From contig CAJMOW010000095.1 of the NCBI GenBank assembly GCA_905215145.1, positions 1 to 5,569 of the forward strand: DNA of 5,569 nucleotides. The letters are read 5' to 3'. The notes beneath the pieces are model-generated. The model worked only from the letters and a program-made list of their open reading frames with translations, made no database searches and was not told the DNA's origin. Below are positions 5,386 through 5,569 of this stretch, one piece after another. The stretch comes from an uncultured bacterium. Lineage in GTDB: Bacteria > Bacillota_I > Bacilli_A > RF39 > UBA660. Position 1 is the first letter of the stretch, and every line of letters starts with the position of its first letter. The translations under genes were made by a program, and so were the position numbers.

Positions 5386-5401
5386 TGTTTCACGTGAAAC
5401 A
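5386..5401. other. parS: parS site 2
   Basis: A second identical copy of TGTTTCACGTGAAACA, 105 bp from site 1 start to start. It is preceded by TTATCAA, as is site 3. Confidence 0.92.
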
Positions 5402-5491
5402 TACTTAGTTTTTACATTTAGTTATTTATAATCCTAAACTATATTAAAATTATTTCTTATTTATATATTTTAATTTAAGTTGTATTATCAA

Positions 5492-5507
5492 TGTTTCACG
5501 TGAAACA
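5492..5507. other. parS: parS site 3
   Basis: A third identical copy of TGTTTCACGTGAAACA, 106 bp from site 2. Its repeat unit is cut by the window edge, so more copies may follow. Confidence 0.92.
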
Positions 5508-5569
5508 TACTTATTTTTTTACATTTAGACATTATAATCTTAAACTATATCAGAATTATTTCTTATTTA

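Larger units (their letters stand above)
5281..5569. repeat. Tandem repeat of about 105 bp, each unit carrying a parS site (array continues beyond window)
   Basis: Two full units (5281-5385, 105 bp; 5386-5491, 106 bp) and the first 78 bp of a third (5492-5569) are visible. Each begins with the same 16-bp palindrome plus the same six following bases (TACTTA). A very AT-rich spacer follows, containing CATTTAG, TATAAT, TAAACTATAT and AATTATTTCTTATTTA in the same order. Spacers differ by several substitutions and single-base indels, while the palindromes are identical. I see no gene in this 289-bp region on either strand. The array abuts the ffs promoter on the left, and its right end is outside the window. 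Confidence 0.93.

Noticed and set aside
5281..5569. CRISPR array
   Set aside because: The units are about 105 bp with similar, not unique, spacers, and the repeated element is a parS palindrome; no cas genes are present.

Overview
The window is very A+T-rich, compact bacterial chromosome from a low-GC Gram-positive lineage (Bacillota sensu lato). The evidence is the gene order, which is the conserved tadA-dnaX-ybaB-recR-bofA-holB-ricT-trmN6 neighbourhood of that phylum, together with a BofA-family protein, a RicT (YaaT) protein and Bacillus-type parS sites. Every complete gene ends in TAA and tryptophan is encoded by TGG, so there is no sign of the Mollicutes UGA=Trp code. The combination of a short SRP RNA without an Alu domain and a BofA protein suggests a reduced, possibly host-associated Firmicute. 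I cannot name the genus.

All genes lie on the minus strand, so biological order runs from high to low coordinates. At the right edge (5281-5569) is a non-coding tandem repeat of about 105 bp. Each unit begins with a perfect 16-bp parS (Spo0J/ParB-binding) palindrome. Three parS copies are visible and the array runs off the window. A sigma-A-like promoter (5242-5270) follows and drives a short signal recognition particle RNA (5165-5235). Next come tadA (tRNA adenosine deaminase), an extended -10 promoter, dnaX (clamp-loader tau), ybaB (nucleoid-associated protein), recR (recombinational repair), bofA (small membrane protein), a continuous delta'-RicT open reading frame, and the first 43 codons of trmN6, cut by the left edge.

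The genes form a replication, repair and translation housekeeping cluster. DnaX and HolB are the ATPase and delta' parts of the DNA polymerase III clamp loader. RecR and YbaB act on DNA. TadA, SRP RNA and TrmN6 belong to translation and protein targeting. RicT belongs to the Ric complex that directs RNase Y. Gaps are 17-57 nt or small overlaps (recR/ybaB by 1 nt, trmN6/ricT by 14 nt), consistent with one or two operons.

The most notable points are: (1) the parS array, unusual because parS sites are normally dispersed single copies, and placed just upstream of the ffs-tadA-dnaX promoter; (2) the in-frame holB-ricT fusion, which keeps a strong ribosome binding site and the normal ricT start codon at the junction; (3) an A8 run at the dnaX domain III/IV boundary followed directly by tandem stops in the -1 frame, a possible gamma-subunit slippage site. 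I see no mobile element, CRISPR array or defence system.
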